A program made the position numbers and the translations under genes. The notes beneath the pieces were generated by a model, which saw nothing but the letters and a program-made list of their open reading frames with translations, made no database searches and had not been told where the DNA came from. A stretch of DNA of 64,000 nt, from contig JBBROS010000013.1 of NCBI GenBank assembly GCA_038229135.1, forward strand, positions 24,926-88,925, in the 5' to 3' direction. Positions within the stretch are counted from its first letter, which is position 1; every line of letters starts with the position of its first letter. Shown here piece after piece: positions 28,149-37,652 of this stretch. This DNA comes from JBBROS01 sp038229135 (GTDB taxonomy: Bacteria > Pseudomonadota > Alphaproteobacteria > Acetobacterales > Acetobacteraceae).

Positions 28149-29711
28149 CTACGCGCGCTTGATCCCCGTGAACTGCACGAGCCCCTTCGGCACGTCCCGC
28201 AGCCCCCGGTGGGCCACGGGCTGCGCGTAGCTGCCGAGCGGGAGGTAGGGCACGTCCTTCAACGCCTGCGCCTGGTATTCGCGCGCGATGCTCTTCTGCC
28301 CGGCCAGGTCCGGCGCCGCGATCCAGCGGTCCCGGATCGCCTCCAGCTCCGGTAGCTTCGGCCAGCCGACATACGCGCCGTCCCCGTTGCCCCGCGCCAG
28401 CTGGTGCGTGCTTGGCGTGCTGCAGTCGATGCCGCCCGTGAAGGCCGAGAACATGTGCCAGCCGCCCTCGTAAGGGCCCTTGCGGTTGACCGTGCGCTGC
28501 ACCGTGGTGCCCCAATCGGTCGCGATCACGTCGATGTTCATGCCGATCTTCCGCAGCATGTCCGCCCCCACCTCGGCGATGGCGTTTATCCGCGGCACGT
28601 CCGTCGGCTCGAGGTACGTAATCTTCTCGCCGGCATACCCGGCCGCCTTCAACTCGCGCGTGAGCTCCGCGATGGTCGAGCCGCCGATCGCCTCCATGCC
28701 CGCGTCGTTCGCGAGCGGGGTGCCAGGGGTGAAGATGCCGCAGCGCGTGTTGTACTCGGCGTTCCCGCCCGTCACGGCCTCCATATACTCCTTCTGGTTC
28801 ACCGCCTTCAGCACCACGCGGCGAATGGCCGGGTTGTCGAAGGGCGGGAAGAGGAAGTTGAACCGCAGGAACCCGATCAGCCCCTTCGTTTCGACCAGCT
28901 CCACCTTGATGGCGCCGTTGGCCTTAAGCGAGGGCACCAGGTCCATCAATGGCTGCTCGACGAAGTCCACCTCGCCGGCCTTCAGCGCCGCGACCTGGGT
29001 GGCCGGGTCGGGCACCGTGATCCATTCCACCCGGTCGAAGTTCACGATGCGCGGCCCGGCCGTGAAGCTGGCCACCCCCTGCCGCGGCACGTAGCCCTCG
29101 AACTTCGCATAGTGGTTGCGCGCGCCGGGCACGCGCTCGTTGCCGAGGTAGCGGAACGGCCCGCTGCCGACCATCTCGGTCATCTTCGTGGCGGCAGGGA
29201 TGTTGGCCAGGCGTTCCGGCATGATCGCGGCCATGGTGTTCGTCGGGTGCGCCAGCGCGTCCGGCAGCAGCGGGAACGGGCGCTTGAGGCGGAAGACGAT
29301 CGTGCGGTCGTCGGCCGCACCCAGCTCGTCCGTGGCCGCCATCAGCGCCTGGCCGAACGCGTCGCCCACGCTCCAGCGCTTCAGGCTCGCCACGCAGTCC
29401 CGCGCGAGCACGGGCGTGTTGTCGTGGAACTTGAGGCCTGGGCGCAGGGTCAGCCGCCAGACGAGCCCGTCCGCCGACACGTCCTGCCCCTCGAGCATCT
29501 GCAGCTGCGGCACCCCGGCCTCGTCCACGCCATAGAGCGTGTCGAACACCATCAGCACGTGGTTGCGCGTGATGAAGGCATTCACCGTTGGGTCGAGCAG
29601 CGCCAGGTCGGCGTAGGGGATGACCTTGAGCGTGGTGGCCGACTGCGCGCGAACGATGGCGGGCGCGGCCAAGGTGGCGAAGCTCGTGGTGAGCAGCGAA
29701 CGACGGCGCAT
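28149..29711 (-). CDS. Peptide/nickel-type ABC substrate-binding protein (SBP family 5)
   Basis: 520 residues from the ATG at 29709-29711, set by AAGGAG seven bases before it. The N terminus is a Tat-like signal (MRRRSLLTTSF, cleaved after 'IVRAQ'). The mature protein has family 5 marks such as 'WRLTLRPGLKFHDN' and 'MVGSGPFRYLG'. Captures oligopeptides or other small molecules in the periplasm. No permease or ATPase gene is adjacent, so the transporter core must be elsewhere. Confidence 0.9.
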   Translation of the reverse strand: MRRRSLLTTSFATLAAPAIVRAQSATTLKVIPYADLALLDPTVNAFITRNHVLMVFDTLYGVDEAGVPQLQMLEGQDVSADGLVWRLTLRPGLKFHDNTPVLARDCVASLKRWSVGDAFGQALMAATDELGAADDRTIVFRLKRPFPLLPDALAHPTNTMAAIMPERLANIPAATKMTEMVGSGPFRYLGNERVPGARNHYAKFEGYVPRQGVASFTAGPRIVNFDRVEWITVPDPATQVAALKAGEVDFVEQPLMDLVPSLKANGAIKVELVETKGLIGFLRFNFLFPPFDNPAIRRVVLKAVNQKEYMEAVTGGNAEYNTRCGIFTPGTPLANDAGMEAIGGSTIAELTRELKAAGYAGEKITYLEPTDVPRINAIAEVGADMLRKIGMNIDVIATDWGTTVQRTVNRKGPYEGGWHMFSAFTGGIDCSTPSTHQLARGNGDGAYVGWPKLPELEAIRDRWIAAPDLAGQKSIAREYQAQALKDVPYLPLGSYAQPVAHRGLRDVPKGLVQFTGIKRA

Positions 29712-29761
29712 GGGCAGGCTCCTTGTTGGGCAGGCGCAACCAAGCAATTCTCGTGCCTACC

Positions 29762-29800
29762 TTCTCCTGCTCCCCTGCGGGAGGGGGCCGGGGAGAGGGG
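29762..29800. repeat. GC-rich palindromic repeat (CTCCCCTGCGGGAG type)
   Basis: Reads CTCCCCTGCGGGAGGGGGCCGGGGAGAGGG-like sequence. The same kind of element is at 30541-30575 within the end of rsmB. In many alphaproteobacteria this dispersed repeat encodes 'SPLPLREGPGEG' when read in a gene. Confidence 0.6.
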
Positions 29801-29830
29801 GGCCGCATGCGCCGCGCCCCGGCCAAAGGA

Positions 29831-29920
29831 CGTCATCGCGAGCGAAGCATGGCGACCCAGGGGCAGCACGGCACGGTCCTGCCAGTTCCTGGACCGCCAC
29901 GCCTCCGGCTCGAGATGACG
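29831..29920. repeat. Inverted pair of REP-like elements
   Basis: Left arm 29831-29861 (CGTCATCGCGAGCGAAGC...CCCAGG) and right arm 29888-29920 (CCTGG...GCCTCCGGCTCGAGATGACG) are imperfect reverse complements around a ~26-base spacer. This is the layout of a REP doublet that folds as a cruciform or RNA hairpin and may stabilise or end mRNA from either side. It fills most of the 225-bp gap between the GNAT and binding-protein genes. Confidence 0.7.
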
Positions 29921-29936
29921 AGCAGGCGACCTGCCA

Positions 29937-30461
29937 TCACCCCCGCACGATCAACGACGCCAACGGATCCCACTTGTATGCCGTCAGCTCGAACGGCCGC
30001 CCCGCCACCCGCGTCATGTCCGTCGATACCGCCCGGCCCCCCATGCGCTCGTAGAACCACCGCGCCCCGTTGCCCGACAGCACCCACACGACCAGGCTCC
30101 GGCACCCGAGCACGGACATCCGCTCCGCCCCCGCCACCAGCAGCCCCCGCCCCAGCCCCCGGTCCCGAAAGTCGTCGAGCACATACAGCGTCTCGACCTC
30201 CCCATCCGCCAACCCCTTCGTCCGGCACCGCCCCACCGTGCAGAACCCCACCACGAGCCCATCCGCCTCCGCCACCAACACCGCCCGCCCCGACCCGATG
30301 GCCCCCCGCGCCTGCTCCACCTGCTGCCGCACCGACATTCCCGCCAGATGCCCCTCCGGCAACAACCCGGCATACGCACTCCGCCACGACGCGACCGTGA
30401 TCCGTCCGATGGCATCGGCGTCCTCGGGGCGGGCGGGGCGGATGAGTTCGACCAGGCACAT
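29937..30461 (-). CDS. GNAT-family N-acetyltransferase
   Basis: 174 residues. 'IRPARPEDADAIGRI' opens the fold; the acetyl-CoA loop is 'DDFRDRGLGRGLL' (R-x-x-G-x-G), and 'GNGARWFYERMGGR' is the conserved C-terminal part. Transfers acetyl to an amine; the target is unknown. Downstream are the REP-like repeats; upstream is a 54-bp gap to rsmB. Confidence 0.87.
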   Translation of the reverse strand: MCLVELIRPARPEDADAIGRITVASWRSAYAGLLPEGHLAGMSVRQQVEQARGAIGSGRAVLVAEADGLVVGFCTVGRCRTKGLADGEVETLYVLDDFRDRGLGRGLLVAGAERMSVLGCRSLVVWVLSGNGARWFYERMGGRAVSTDMTRVAGRPFELTAYKWDPLASLIVRG

Positions 30462-30515
30462 GTGGGGGTTCCTGTGCGACTGGGGTGATATTAAGCTTAA
30501 GTTATCCGAACGGCA

Positions 30516-31919
30516 TCAGCGTGCGCTGAGAGCCACCCCTCCCTCCGGCCCCTCCCGCAACGGGAGGGGAGAAGAGCGCGCGGCTTCCGTGGCGATCGGG
30601 GAGTCGGTCGGAACGATCCGTGCGGCGGCAACAGCCTGCCGCTCCAGCACAGCCCCGAAGAACCCATCCGTCCCGTGCTGCCGCGGTGTGAGGGACAGGT
30701 AAGGCCCCGCACAGGGCGTCATGCCCGCCCAGGCCTGCTCCAGCGGCACCAGAGAGAACTCCGCATGCCGCTCCAGAAAGCGCGCCACCTGGTGCTCGTT
30801 CTCGTCCGGCAGCAGCGAGCACGTCGCGTAAACAAGTCGCCCGCCCGGCTTCACCAGCCGCGCTGCCACGTCCAGGATGCCGGCCTGCTTGGGCACGAGC
30901 TCGGCCAGGTCCAGCGCCCGCAGCCGCAGTCTGGCGTCCGGGTTGCGGCGCCAGGTGCCAGTGCCGGTGCAGGGCGCGTCCACCAGGACCCGGTCGAAGC
31001 TGCCGCCGCGGCGCTTCGCCCACTTGTCGCCGGGCGCGACCAGGTGCCGCTCACAATTCTGCACGCCTGCACGCCGCAGCCGCCGCACCGCGCCCTCGAG
31101 CCGGGGCGCGCTCACGTCGGCCGCGACGAGGTGCCCCCGCCCCTGCATCAGCATCGCGATGGCCAGCGTCTTGCCGCCGGCGCCGGCGCACCAGTCCAGC
31201 ACCCGCATCTCGGGCGCAACACCCAGCAGCATCGCCACGAGCTGGCTGCCTTCGTCCTGGATCTCGACCAGGCCCGATTGGAACGCCGGCCCCGTCGTCA
31301 CGGCCCGGCGCCCGTCGATGCGCAGACCCCACGGGCTGTAGGGCGTCGGCCGCGCCTCGATCCCTTCGGCCGCCAGCGCCGCCTGCGCCTCGTCACGCGT
31401 GCCCTTCAGCAGGTTCACCCGCAGGTCGAGCGGCGCCGGGTCGAGCGCTGCCGCCATTTCGGGCAGCAGCGTGTCGCCGAACCGGCCCACCAGCGCCGGC
31501 AGCACCCAGTCCGGCACCTCGGCCCGCACGGCATCGTCCATCTCCGGATGCTCGAGCGTGTGGCCCTCCAGCGCGTGCAGCGCCGCGACCTCGGGCTGCA
31601 GCAGGGGCGCCGGGCCGTATTGGCCGCCGGAGTAGCTCTGCGCCACCCCCGCCTGCGTCCAGCCCTCCAGCACCAGGCTCGCGGCCACCAGCAGCCGCGC
31701 CGTGTGCCCGGCGCCCGCCCGGTCCAGCCACCAGCCCAGCCGCCTCCGCGCCCGCAGCACGCGCCAGGCCCGGTCCGACACGGCCCGCCGGTCGCCGGAC
31801 CCGATGAACCGGCGTGCCCGGAAGAAGTCGTTGGCCACCGCATCGGCCGGGCGACGCTGGGCCTGCTCGATCTCGGTCAGCAGCTCGATGCTGCCAGCCA
31901 GGCGTGCCGCCGGGGTCAA
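30516..31919 (-). CDS. rsmB: RsmB/NOP-type rRNA (cytosine-C5) methyltransferase
   Basis: 467 residues. NusB-like N-terminal region, then the Rossmann methyltransferase: SAM motif 'DWCAGAGGKTLA', 'LVDAPCTGTGTWRR' (release cysteine) and 'YATCSLLPDENE' (catalytic cysteine). Predicted to make m5C in 16S rRNA. The last ~20 residues ('SSPLPLREGPEGG...') come from a palindromic repeat that has run into the 3' end of the gene, so the ancestral protein probably ended earlier. Follows the HAD gene by 24 bp. Confidence 0.88.
   Translation of the reverse strand: MTPAARLAGSIELLTEIEQAQRRPADAVANDFFRARRFIGSGDRRAVSDRAWRVLRARRRLGWWLDRAGAGHTARLLVAASLVLEGWTQAGVAQSYSGGQYGPAPLLQPEVAALHALEGHTLEHPEMDDAVRAEVPDWVLPALVGRFGDTLLPEMAAALDPAPLDLRVNLLKGTRDEAQAALAAEGIEARPTPYSPWGLRIDGRRAVTTGPAFQSGLVEIQDEGSQLVAMLLGVAPEMRVLDWCAGAGGKTLAIAMLMQGRGHLVAADVSAPRLEGAVRRLRRAGVQNCERHLVAPGDKWAKRRGGSFDRVLVDAPCTGTGTWRRNPDARLRLRALDLAELVPKQAGILDVAARLVKPGGRLVYATCSLLPDENEHQVARFLERHAEFSLVPLEQAWAGMTPCAGPYLSLTPRQHGTDGFFGAVLERQAVAAARIVPTDSPIATEAARSSPLPLREGPEGGVALSAR
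30541..30575. repeat. Palindromic repeat inside the 3' end of rsmB
   Basis: Perfect CCCCTCCCG-CAA-CGGGAGGGG (30549-30569) with flanking GCCACCCCTCCCTCC. Same family as 29762-29800; here it is translated as the C-terminal tail of RsmB. Confidence 0.7.
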
Positions 31920-31943
31920 ACGAGGCTCGTCAAACGAGGCGCC

Positions 31944-32605
31944 TCAAACCAGGCCGGGCAGCGCCGCGAGCCCGTCCATCACCGTCGCCGTCCGCTCCAA
32001 CTCGTATTCGAACGGCGCCCCGGTCCGATTGCACCAGAACACCCGCATGCCGAACCCGCGCGCCGCCTGCGCATCCCACGCATTACCGCTCACGAAGCCC
32101 ATGGAAGACGCCTTCAGCCCCAGCGCCGCCTCGGCCAGCGCATACACGCGCGGGTCCGGCTTGAACACGCCGGCCACCTCCACGCTGATGACCGCATCGA
32201 GCAGCGCCTCGAGCCCTGCCGCCTGCACCGCCTCGGCAAGCATCCCCGGCTCCCCATTGGACAGGATCGCCGTCCGGATACCCCGCGCCCGCAGCGCCTC
32301 GAGCGCCGGCGCCGCATCCGCATAGGCCGGCAGCCGACGATAGGCCGAAAGCAGGCTGGCCCGCACCTCGGGGCTCGTGATCCGGTGCCGCGCCGACACG
32401 AAGTCTAGCGCATCCTGCGTCACCTGCCAGAAGTCCACGTGGTGCGAGGCGCCCGTCAGCGACCGCACCCAGGTATATTCCAGCTGCTTCGTGCGCCACT
32501 CCGCGCTGATCCGCTCCCATTCCGGCGGCAGCCGATCCGCATGCGCCGCCATGGCGCCGTGCACGTCCAGCAGCGTGCCATACGCGTCGAAGACGACAGC
32601 CTGCA

Positions 32606-32606
<1 letters not shown>
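31944..32606 (-). CDS. HAD-superfamily haloacid dehalogenase type II-like hydrolase
   Basis: 220 residues. HAD motif I 'VVFDAYGTLLDV' with nucleophile Asp7, motif II 'TAILSNGE', Lys in 'GVFKPDPRVY', and 'FVSGNAWDAQAARGFGM' as motif IV. The pattern (DAYGT, SNG, SxNxWD) is that of L-2-haloacid dehalogenases. Its ATG overlaps the guaB stop (TAATG), so it is translated from the same mRNA as IMP dehydrogenase, an unusual pairing. Activity on a haloacid is not proven. Confidence 0.87.
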
Positions 32607-34126
<1,520 letters not shown>

Positions 34127-34241
34127 GGGGTCGGCCTTTCCTGCGGCGCGTCCGGCCCCGTCCCTCTGTCTGGGCGGACCGGTCCTTGGCGCCCCGACAT
34201 AAGCCCCGGCCCGCGCCGCCGCAAGCAGAACCGATCCGCCT

Positions 34242-34955
34242 TCAGGGCTTGGCTGGCCTGAACCCGGTCGCGACCACATACAACTCGCTCGACTCCTTGC
34301 GGCTCGCCGGCGGCTTCGCATGCTTCACGCTGGTGAAATGCGCCTTCATCCGCTCCAGCATGTCCCGCTGGGAGCCGCCCTGGAACACCTTGGCGACGAA
34401 CGCGCCACCGGGCTCGAGCGTGTCGAGCGCAAACGCGAGGGCCAGATCCGCCAGCGCCATGATGCGCAGATGGTCCGTCATGGTGTGCCCGGTCGTATTC
34501 GGCGCCATGTCGGATAGCACCAGGTCCGCCTTGCCGCCGAGCGCCTCGTGCAGCCGAGCCTCCACGGCCTCGTCCATGAAGTCGCCTTGGAACAGCGTGG
34601 CCCCGGGCACCGGCTCGACGTCCAGCAGGTCCACGCCGACCACGCGCGCGGCACCCCGCTGCACCGCCACCTGCGCCCAGCCGCCCGGCGCGCAGCCCAG
34701 GTCCACCACACGCACCCCGCGGCGCAACAGGTGGAAGCGGTCGTCCAGCTCCAGCAACTTGAACGCGGCCCGCGAGCGCCACCCCTGCTCCCGCGCCGCC
34801 CGCACGTAGGGGTCGTTCAATTGCCGCAGTAGCCACTTCTGCTGCTGCGTGCTTCGCCCCAGCGCCGTCTTGAGCGTAACGCTGACCCCGCGGGACGTGA
34901 TGGGCGGTGTCTTGCCAGTCGGCGTGCGAGGCGCCTTGGTGGGCGGCTTGGCCAT
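34242..34955 (-). CDS. rlmE: 23S rRNA (uridine-2552 2'-O) methyltransferase RlmE
   Basis: 237 residues. Rossmann methyltransferase of the RrmJ/FtsJ family: 'GWRSRAAFKL' (catalytic Lys), SAM motif 'VVDLGCAPGGW', 'LVLSDMAPNTTG' (Asp), 'FVAKVFQGG' (Lys) and 'SSELYVVATGF' (Glu) give the K-D-K-E tetrad. A basic N-terminal extension of about 35 residues is usual in alphaproteobacteria. Two bases downstream of the ppx gene, so co-translated. Confidence 0.97.
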   Translation of the reverse strand: MAKPPTKAPRTPTGKTPPITSRGVSVTLKTALGRSTQQQKWLLRQLNDPYVRAAREQGWRSRAAFKLLELDDRFHLLRRGVRVVDLGCAPGGWAQVAVQRGAARVVGVDLLDVEPVPGATLFQGDFMDEAVEARLHEALGGKADLVLSDMAPNTTGHTMTDHLRIMALADLALAFALDTLEPGGAFVAKVFQGGSQRDMLERMKAHFTSVKHAKPPASRKESSELYVVATGFRPAKP

Positions 34956-34957
34956 GC

Positions 34958-36034
34958 TCAGCCCCCCACGGCCGCAGCGGGCATCGCGCCGCGAAGCTGC
35001 ACCGGATGCACCGCCGCCGCATCACGGATCAGCCGCAGCAGCAGCCCCTCGCGCAGCCCACGGTCCGCCACCAGGATCTCGGGCAATGGCCACATGTCCC
35101 GGATGGCCTGGAACAGCGCACAGCCCGGCAGCACGAACGGCACCCGCTCCGGCCCTACGCACGGATGCCCGTGCAGCCCCTCCTGCCCGAGCGCCCGCAA
35201 CGTGGCCAGCGCCGCGTCGGCCGCCTCGAGCGTCAGCACCGTGCCATCCACCGCCGTGCGCCGATACCGCGCCAGCCGCAACGCCACGCCAGCCAGCGTC
35301 GTCACGGTCCCGCTGGTGCCCAGCAGCTGCACCCCGCCTCGCCGCATCTCCGCCCGGATGCGGTGCACGCCCTCGAACGCCGCAACGGCACCACGCAACT
35401 CGTCGACCATCGCGTCATATCCGGCCGCGGTGAACCGCGCCGCACCATGCCGCTCGGCGAGCGACACAACGCCCACGGGGATGCTCGTGTAGCCGATCAG
35501 CTCCGGTACGCGCCCTACCCCGCCAGCGCTCGCCCCATCGAGCCTTACCCAGGCAAGCTCCGTCGATCCACCCCCAATGTCGAACAGCAGCGCCCGGCGG
35601 CCAGTGGGCGACAGCAGCGGCCCACAACTCTCGAGCGCCAGCTCCGCCTCCTCCCGCGCGGTGATGATCTCGAAGCGCAACCCGGTCTCGCTCTGCACCC
35701 GCATGAGGAAGGCACGCCCGTTCGTCGCACGCCGGCACGCCTCGGTCGCCACCGCCCGCACCGCCCGAACCCGCCACCGCCCAAGCCGGCCGGCACAGAC
35801 CCGCAGCGCCAGCAGCGCACGAGCCATCACCTCGTCGCTCAACCGCCCCTCGCCATCCAGCCCGGCCCCCAGCCCGACGACCCGGCTGAAGCTGTCCACC
35901 ACGCGAAAGCCGCCCGGTGCCTGGGCAGCCATCAACAGCCGACACGAATTCGTCCCCAGATCGAGCGCCGCAAACACCGGCTCGCCATCCACCCAAGGCG
36001 CAGCCCCACCGATCGTCGTCAGTCCTCCAGCCAT
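34958..36034 (-). CDS. Ppx/GppA family phosphatase
   Basis: 358 residues. ASKHA fold with 'AALDLGTNSCRLLM' at the N terminus and 'LLFDIGGGSTELAWV' in the middle. The family cleaves polyphosphate or pppGpp; short members like this one lack the C-terminal HD domain, which is common in alphaproteobacteria. The start MAGGLTTIGG is the first ATG with family homology; the frame stays open further upstream across the tRNA region, which is not coding. First gene of ppx-rlmE. Confidence 0.93.
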   Translation of the reverse strand: MAGGLTTIGGAAPWVDGEPVFAALDLGTNSCRLLMAAQAPGGFRVVDSFSRVVGLGAGLDGEGRLSDEVMARALLALRVCAGRLGRWRVRAVRAVATEACRRATNGRAFLMRVQSETGLRFEIITAREEAELALESCGPLLSPTGRRALLFDIGGGSTELAWVRLDGASAGGVGRVPELIGYTSIPVGVVSLAERHGAARFTAAGYDAMVDELRGAVAAFEGVHRIRAEMRRGGVQLLGTSGTVTTLAGVALRLARYRRTAVDGTVLTLEAADAALATLRALGQEGLHGHPCVGPERVPFVLPGCALFQAIRDMWPLPEILVADRGLREGLLLRLIRDAAAVHPVQLRGAMPAAAVGG

Positions 36035-36181
36035 CCCCCAATCTCGACCGCCCAGCGCCGCCGGGCAAGCATCTTCACGCCCGCTGCACGAATGACGGCG
36101 CGAGCGTTGCACCCCCCGTCCCACCATGCTACTGCGCTGCCCGCCACACGAGCCCCGGTGCCTACGCTCCGAAGGCCCGCT

Positions 36182-36255
36182 TGGGGGATAGTTTAGCGGT
36201 AGAACTTCCGACTCTGACTCGGAAAGCCTTGGTTCGAATCCAGGTCCCCCAGCCA
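36182..36255 (+). tRNA. tRNA-Gln (anticodon CTG)
   Basis: Acceptor TGGGGGA pairs with TCCCCCA; anticodon stem TTCCGA/TCGGAA around loop CTCTGAC gives anticodon CTG (reads CAG); T arm CTTGG-TTCGAAT-CCAGG. Discriminator G at 36252 and CCA is encoded (36253-36255). It sits directly beside the lysis/CHAT operon, a common place for island insertion. Confidence 0.96.
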
Positions 36256-36381
36256 TCTCCCTTATTTCGCTATGACTGCAGCTTGCAGGCCCTGCCTAAC
36301 GAAAGCGGGAGCAAACGAGCCATTCGCCTGCTCCTGGCCGACCGTAGTGCCGGTCTCATCCGATTCGGCGGGGCATTCCGC
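36256..36381. other. Gap between tRNA-Gln and the lysis/CHAT operon
   Basis: 126 bp, moderately AT-richer than the surroundings. I see no integrase fragment, second copy of the tRNA end or hairpin with T tract. Confidence 0.5.
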
Positions 36382-37635
36382 TCACCGCGCCCGTAGTGTA
36401 CTCGCATAGGCAACCGCCGCCGCTTGGATGGTCGTGTCGTCCACGTCATCCAGTGGTTGCGCCTTCATCAGCGCACGCGCGTCCGCCGCAAGGTCCTCGC
36501 CCGAGCCGCCGGCACCTGGGCCGGTGCTTTCGGCTGCCAGGCCTTCGGCGATGGTCGCGATGGCCCCCTCCAGCAGCGGCGCGACGGGGCCCCCGTGCTC
36601 CGCGCGCTGTCGCGCCGCAAGCGCCGTCATCTGCGGCGAATTGTAGGCCCCGGCGAGCACGGGCTTGTACGAGGCTTCCAGCTTGCGGCGTGCGGCCGCA
36701 TAGACTTGGATCAGCCAGAACCGGTCCCGCCAGACCAGCGCCGGTGAGGCGAGGATGTCCGTCTCGAGCTTCACCATATGGTCGTCCGCGCTCTCCGACG
36801 GGCCGCCGCGCTTCTCCGCCACCGACTGCATGGCGGCAACGAAGTGCTGGTGGAACGGCAGCGCCGAAACCTGCGCGAAGTCGTCGTCCACCAGCGTCGC
36901 GGCGTGCTGGAACTCGAGCAGCATGTAGTCCAGGTCGTCGACCGTCCGGCCGCCGCTCGTCACCTGGCCGTCGGCCACAGCGAGCGCGCCGGGCAGGGCC
37001 GCGCTGCTCGCGGCAAGCAGGCGGTAGCCGCTCTCCACCAGCGCGTCGCCGTCCAGCCGGGCGAACCGGGTTTCCACGCCGTCCGCGCCCAGTAGCCCCT
37101 GCAGCTTGCCCGTGAGGTCGGTCGCCACCTTCACCGGGGCCGCCAGCGCTTCGCCGCCGACCGTCTTGGCCGCCTCGGCCAGGAACCCGAGCAGCGCCCG
37201 CGACAGGCTGCTGTCGTTGAAGCGGCACAGCGAGGTGTAGAGCATCAGCCCCCCGGCCCGCACCGGCAGGTTCCGCACGAGGTCGATGTTCGCTATCGCC
37301 AGGTTGTGCCCGGCCGTTCCCGGCGCCGCTGCCCCCAGCCCGCCGCGGATCGTTTCCGCGCCGAGCACCACGGGCAGCGTCCGTTGGCCCTCGCCGGCGC
37401 CATAGCGCACGAAGCAAGCGCACATGGGCAGGAACGTGGTCAGGTACGACCGTGCCTCCGCGAGCCGCAATTCGACCACGCGGATCGTCGCGTAGGATTT
37501 CTCGGCCTCGAACGGCTTGGGCGCCGGGTCGCCCTCCGCGGACACCTTCAGGTAGGCCTGCCGCAGGTTCGGCCGGGTCTTGAACCCGCCCCAGGCGGAT
37601 TGGATCGTCTCTGCGACACCGCTCATGAACGCCAT
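36382..37635 (-). CDS. Unrecognised 417-residue protein, last gene of the lysis/CHAT operon
   Basis: No family recognised. ATG at 37633-37635 with GGAGGGGAG just upstream, 17 bases after the CHAT gene stop. Soluble, no signal peptide or clear membrane span. The N-terminal half includes 'LTTFLPMCACFVRYGAGEGQ' and 'NLPVRAGGLMLYTSLCRFND'; the C-terminal half is helical ('LVWRDRFWLIQVYAAARRKL') and ends in an acidic stretch followed by 'AVAYASTLRAR'. Since CHAT proteases often cut or pair with the product of the gene next to them, this is a candidate substrate or effector. That is inference only. Confidence 0.75.
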   Translation of the reverse strand: MAFMSGVAETIQSAWGGFKTRPNLRQAYLKVSAEGDPAPKPFEAEKSYATIRVVELRLAEARSYLTTFLPMCACFVRYGAGEGQRTLPVVLGAETIRGGLGAAAPGTAGHNLAIANIDLVRNLPVRAGGLMLYTSLCRFNDSSLSRALLGFLAEAAKTVGGEALAAPVKVATDLTGKLQGLLGADGVETRFARLDGDALVESGYRLLAASSAALPGALAVADGQVTSGGRTVDDLDYMLLEFQHAATLVDDDFAQVSALPFHQHFVAAMQSVAEKRGGPSESADDHMVKLETDILASPALVWRDRFWLIQVYAAARRKLEASYKPVLAGAYNSPQMTALAARQRAEHGGPVAPLLEGAIATIAEGLAAESTGPGAGGSGEDLAADARALMKAQPLDDVDDTTIQAAAVAYASTLRAR

Positions 37636-37652
37636 TCGCTGCTCCCCTCCGC

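Noticed and set aside
34958..36256. N-terminal extension of the Ppx/GppA protein through the tRNA
   Set aside because: Extension lies over tRNA-Gln on the other strand and has no family match.
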